Source: Halicephalobus mephisto (lineage: Eukaryota; Nematoda; Chromadorea; Rhabditida; Panagrolaimidae). Taken from it: a stretch of 64,000 bases of DNA. Positions 57,564-64,000 of the stretch are shown here, one piece after another. Under the pieces are notes generated by a model. The model made no database searches. It had not been told where the DNA came from and saw only the letters and a program-made list of their open reading frames with translations. The DNA is taken from contig SWDT01000024.1 of assembly GCA_009193035.1 (NCBI GenBank), positions 310,001 through 374,000 of the forward strand. Reading direction: 5' to 3'. The first letter of the stretch is position 1; each line of letters begins with the position of its first letter. Position numbers and translations under genes: made by a program.

Positions 57564-58152
57564 TTTTGTTCTTCTTCACTGCTAGGAGGATATTGGCGCC
57601 TCAAAGTTGGTTGTCATTCCGATATGTGCGTATGCAGCCTGATCTCCGCAAGAACAGGCGCTAAAGTCAAAAAGAGTGATGCGGGACGTACACACACCTC
57701 ATCCTTTACTACTTTTTGGTCGTCCTTGTGTTGATCAGCCACGATCTCGGCCGACCGATTCGAAGAACGGCTTAGGATGTGTAAGCGCTCGAGCCTGGTT
57801 GCTGCTCAAGCGAGGCCCGTTCTATCGGCAGTCAGTCGCACAGAATTTTCGGCCAAGAGGCGGCTCTCTCTCACTTTTCATTCCAACCGAAAAGTTGCTC
57901 CTTCAGCTAAGCCTTTGTTTTGTTATTGAAGATTTGTTTCAGCTGCATACCAATTCATTTCTGGAATTTTTTCGCGAATTCATGACCTTCAAGTCGAATT
58001 AGATTGACACTATCTAGTCTCAGATAACGTTTCCGTTCCCATGCCCTCTCCCTAATTATTATTGCGTATCTTTGAATGTTTTGCCTGAGACGTGCATTTC
58101 ATCGCGTTCATTTCTACGATTGATACCAATTTTGTCTATTTCAGCCGTTTAG

Positions 58153-61627
<3,475 letters not shown>

Positions 61628-61634
61628 TATATAA
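61628..61634 (+). promoter_or_regulatory. TATA box of actin copy 2
   Basis: TATATAA in TTCATATATAATTCG. It is followed by a leader with donor GTAAGC at 61722 and acceptor ATATTTTTAG ending at 62315, 31 bases before the ATG. The organisation parallels copy 1 although the sequences are unrelated. Confidence 0.5.
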
Positions 61635-62346
61635 TTCGTCCTTTGCCAAAGTACCTACTCTTGATTTTCGCGTTTTGCTTGATTTCGATTCGTGGAATTC
61701 AAAGCTAGAAACAACATGTGTGTAAGCAGCGATCGGACCGCCTTCTTTTTAGTGCTAGCTTTTTGATGGCGTTGGAAGTAAGAGTTGCCGCCAACAGTCG
61801 AGCTTGCTCAGTCATTGAGCACCGCAACTTTACGACTGGTTGGCCGCTCCTGCTTGAAAGAAATTCAAGTGTCCCTGAATCTGGAAATATTTTTTGAATC
61901 TCCTGCTGCTAATGCGATTTGAGCTGCAATAGATACTTGCTGTTTTGTTCATTGTTTAATTTGGCGCGAACCAAAATTCTTCAGTCATCGGCCTAAAATG
62001 GCGCGCAAAGTAGATAACTTTCACAATATTGGATAATCTTTTGGTAATTATCTCGTTTTGAAATTGTGGTCTTTGGTAGACTTGAGTCATCGATAAAAAT
62101 AACGAAAATTTGAAACACCCCCCGGAAGATGCGATAATATTCGCTCACTAAAAATGATGAATCATCTTTTCATGACCTTTATATTCCCAGGCATTGCGCA
62201 GTCAACAATCATTCCGTTTCTCTGGCGCGAGATCATACCCTCATTTCGTGTTTTGCGCTGTCTACATTTTTCTATCTTATAATTTTGGAAGAATTTTTTC
62301 ATGATATATTTTTAGTTTGTTCTAACTCCTTGGCAAAGCTCTCAAG

Positions 62347-64000
<1,654 letters not shown>

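Overview
The window is nuclear DNA of a nematode, most likely a rhabditid-type chromadorean. The evidence is an AT-rich background, many introns of 34-50 bp with GTAAGT/GTGAGT donors and TTTTCAG/TTTTAG acceptors, a cuticle collagen of nematode architecture, a Kunitz plus lustrin-type secreted protein, possible trans-splice acceptors just before start codons, and actin starting [10 protein letters not shown]. There is no bacterial, plasmid, phage or CRISPR content.

Layout. 1-1004 (+): 3' part of a cuticle collagen. 1225-4554 (+): 795-aa PKD-repeat, single-TM protein of the KIAA0319/KIAA0319L type. 6503-7931 (+): unrecognised 400-aa protein, followed 177 bp later by a complete 1275-aa TRAPPC9/Trs120 homologue (8109-12900). 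13081-16322 (-): four-TM LAPTM/DUF7027-like protein. 17663-18182 and 19390-19596 (-): two small proteins. 20907-26328 (-), with a possible distant first exon at 29470-29542: theta-type diacylglycerol kinase (DGK-1-like, 906 aa). 29543-39221: gene-poor and repeat-rich, with a few small candidate ORFs. 39222-42018 (+): PLP/M6 tetraspan protein, converging at 46 bp on a 100-aa signal-peptide/TM protein (42065-43688, -). 44630-45725: array of alternating inverted motifs. 46500-51896 (+): 603-aa secreted Kunitz/lustrin protein in 11 exons, its introns loaded with inverted-repeat elements. 53312-53697 (-): candidate small basic protein. 58168-59379 and 62347-63553 (+): two actin genes in tandem.

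Gene models were built by reading splice junctions and checking that exon lengths sum to whole codons. TRAPPC9, the kinase, the PKD protein, the M6 protein and the Kunitz/lustrin protein all close exactly. Both actin copies instead carry single-base indels that break frame. Because the flanking single-copy genes are clean, this looks more like unpolished near-identical paralogues than two dead genes, although copy 2 is also diverging.

The most notable content is non-coding. A dispersed motif, roughly ATTCGTGTCAGGACC, occurs more than 20 times. At least two copies form the terminal inverted repeats of ~223-bp MITE-like elements that sit in opposite orientation in two introns of the Kunitz/lustrin gene and bracket three exons. 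The same motif makes up the 1.1-kb array at 44630-45725. Other elements: a tRNA-derived SINE with a perfect 14-bp target duplication inside the M6 gene, a TA-flanked mariner-type MITE, two further MITE families, two arrays of a GGATAGTG/CACTATCC palindromic repeat, and several stretches dense in heat-shock-element-like GAA/TTC pentamers.
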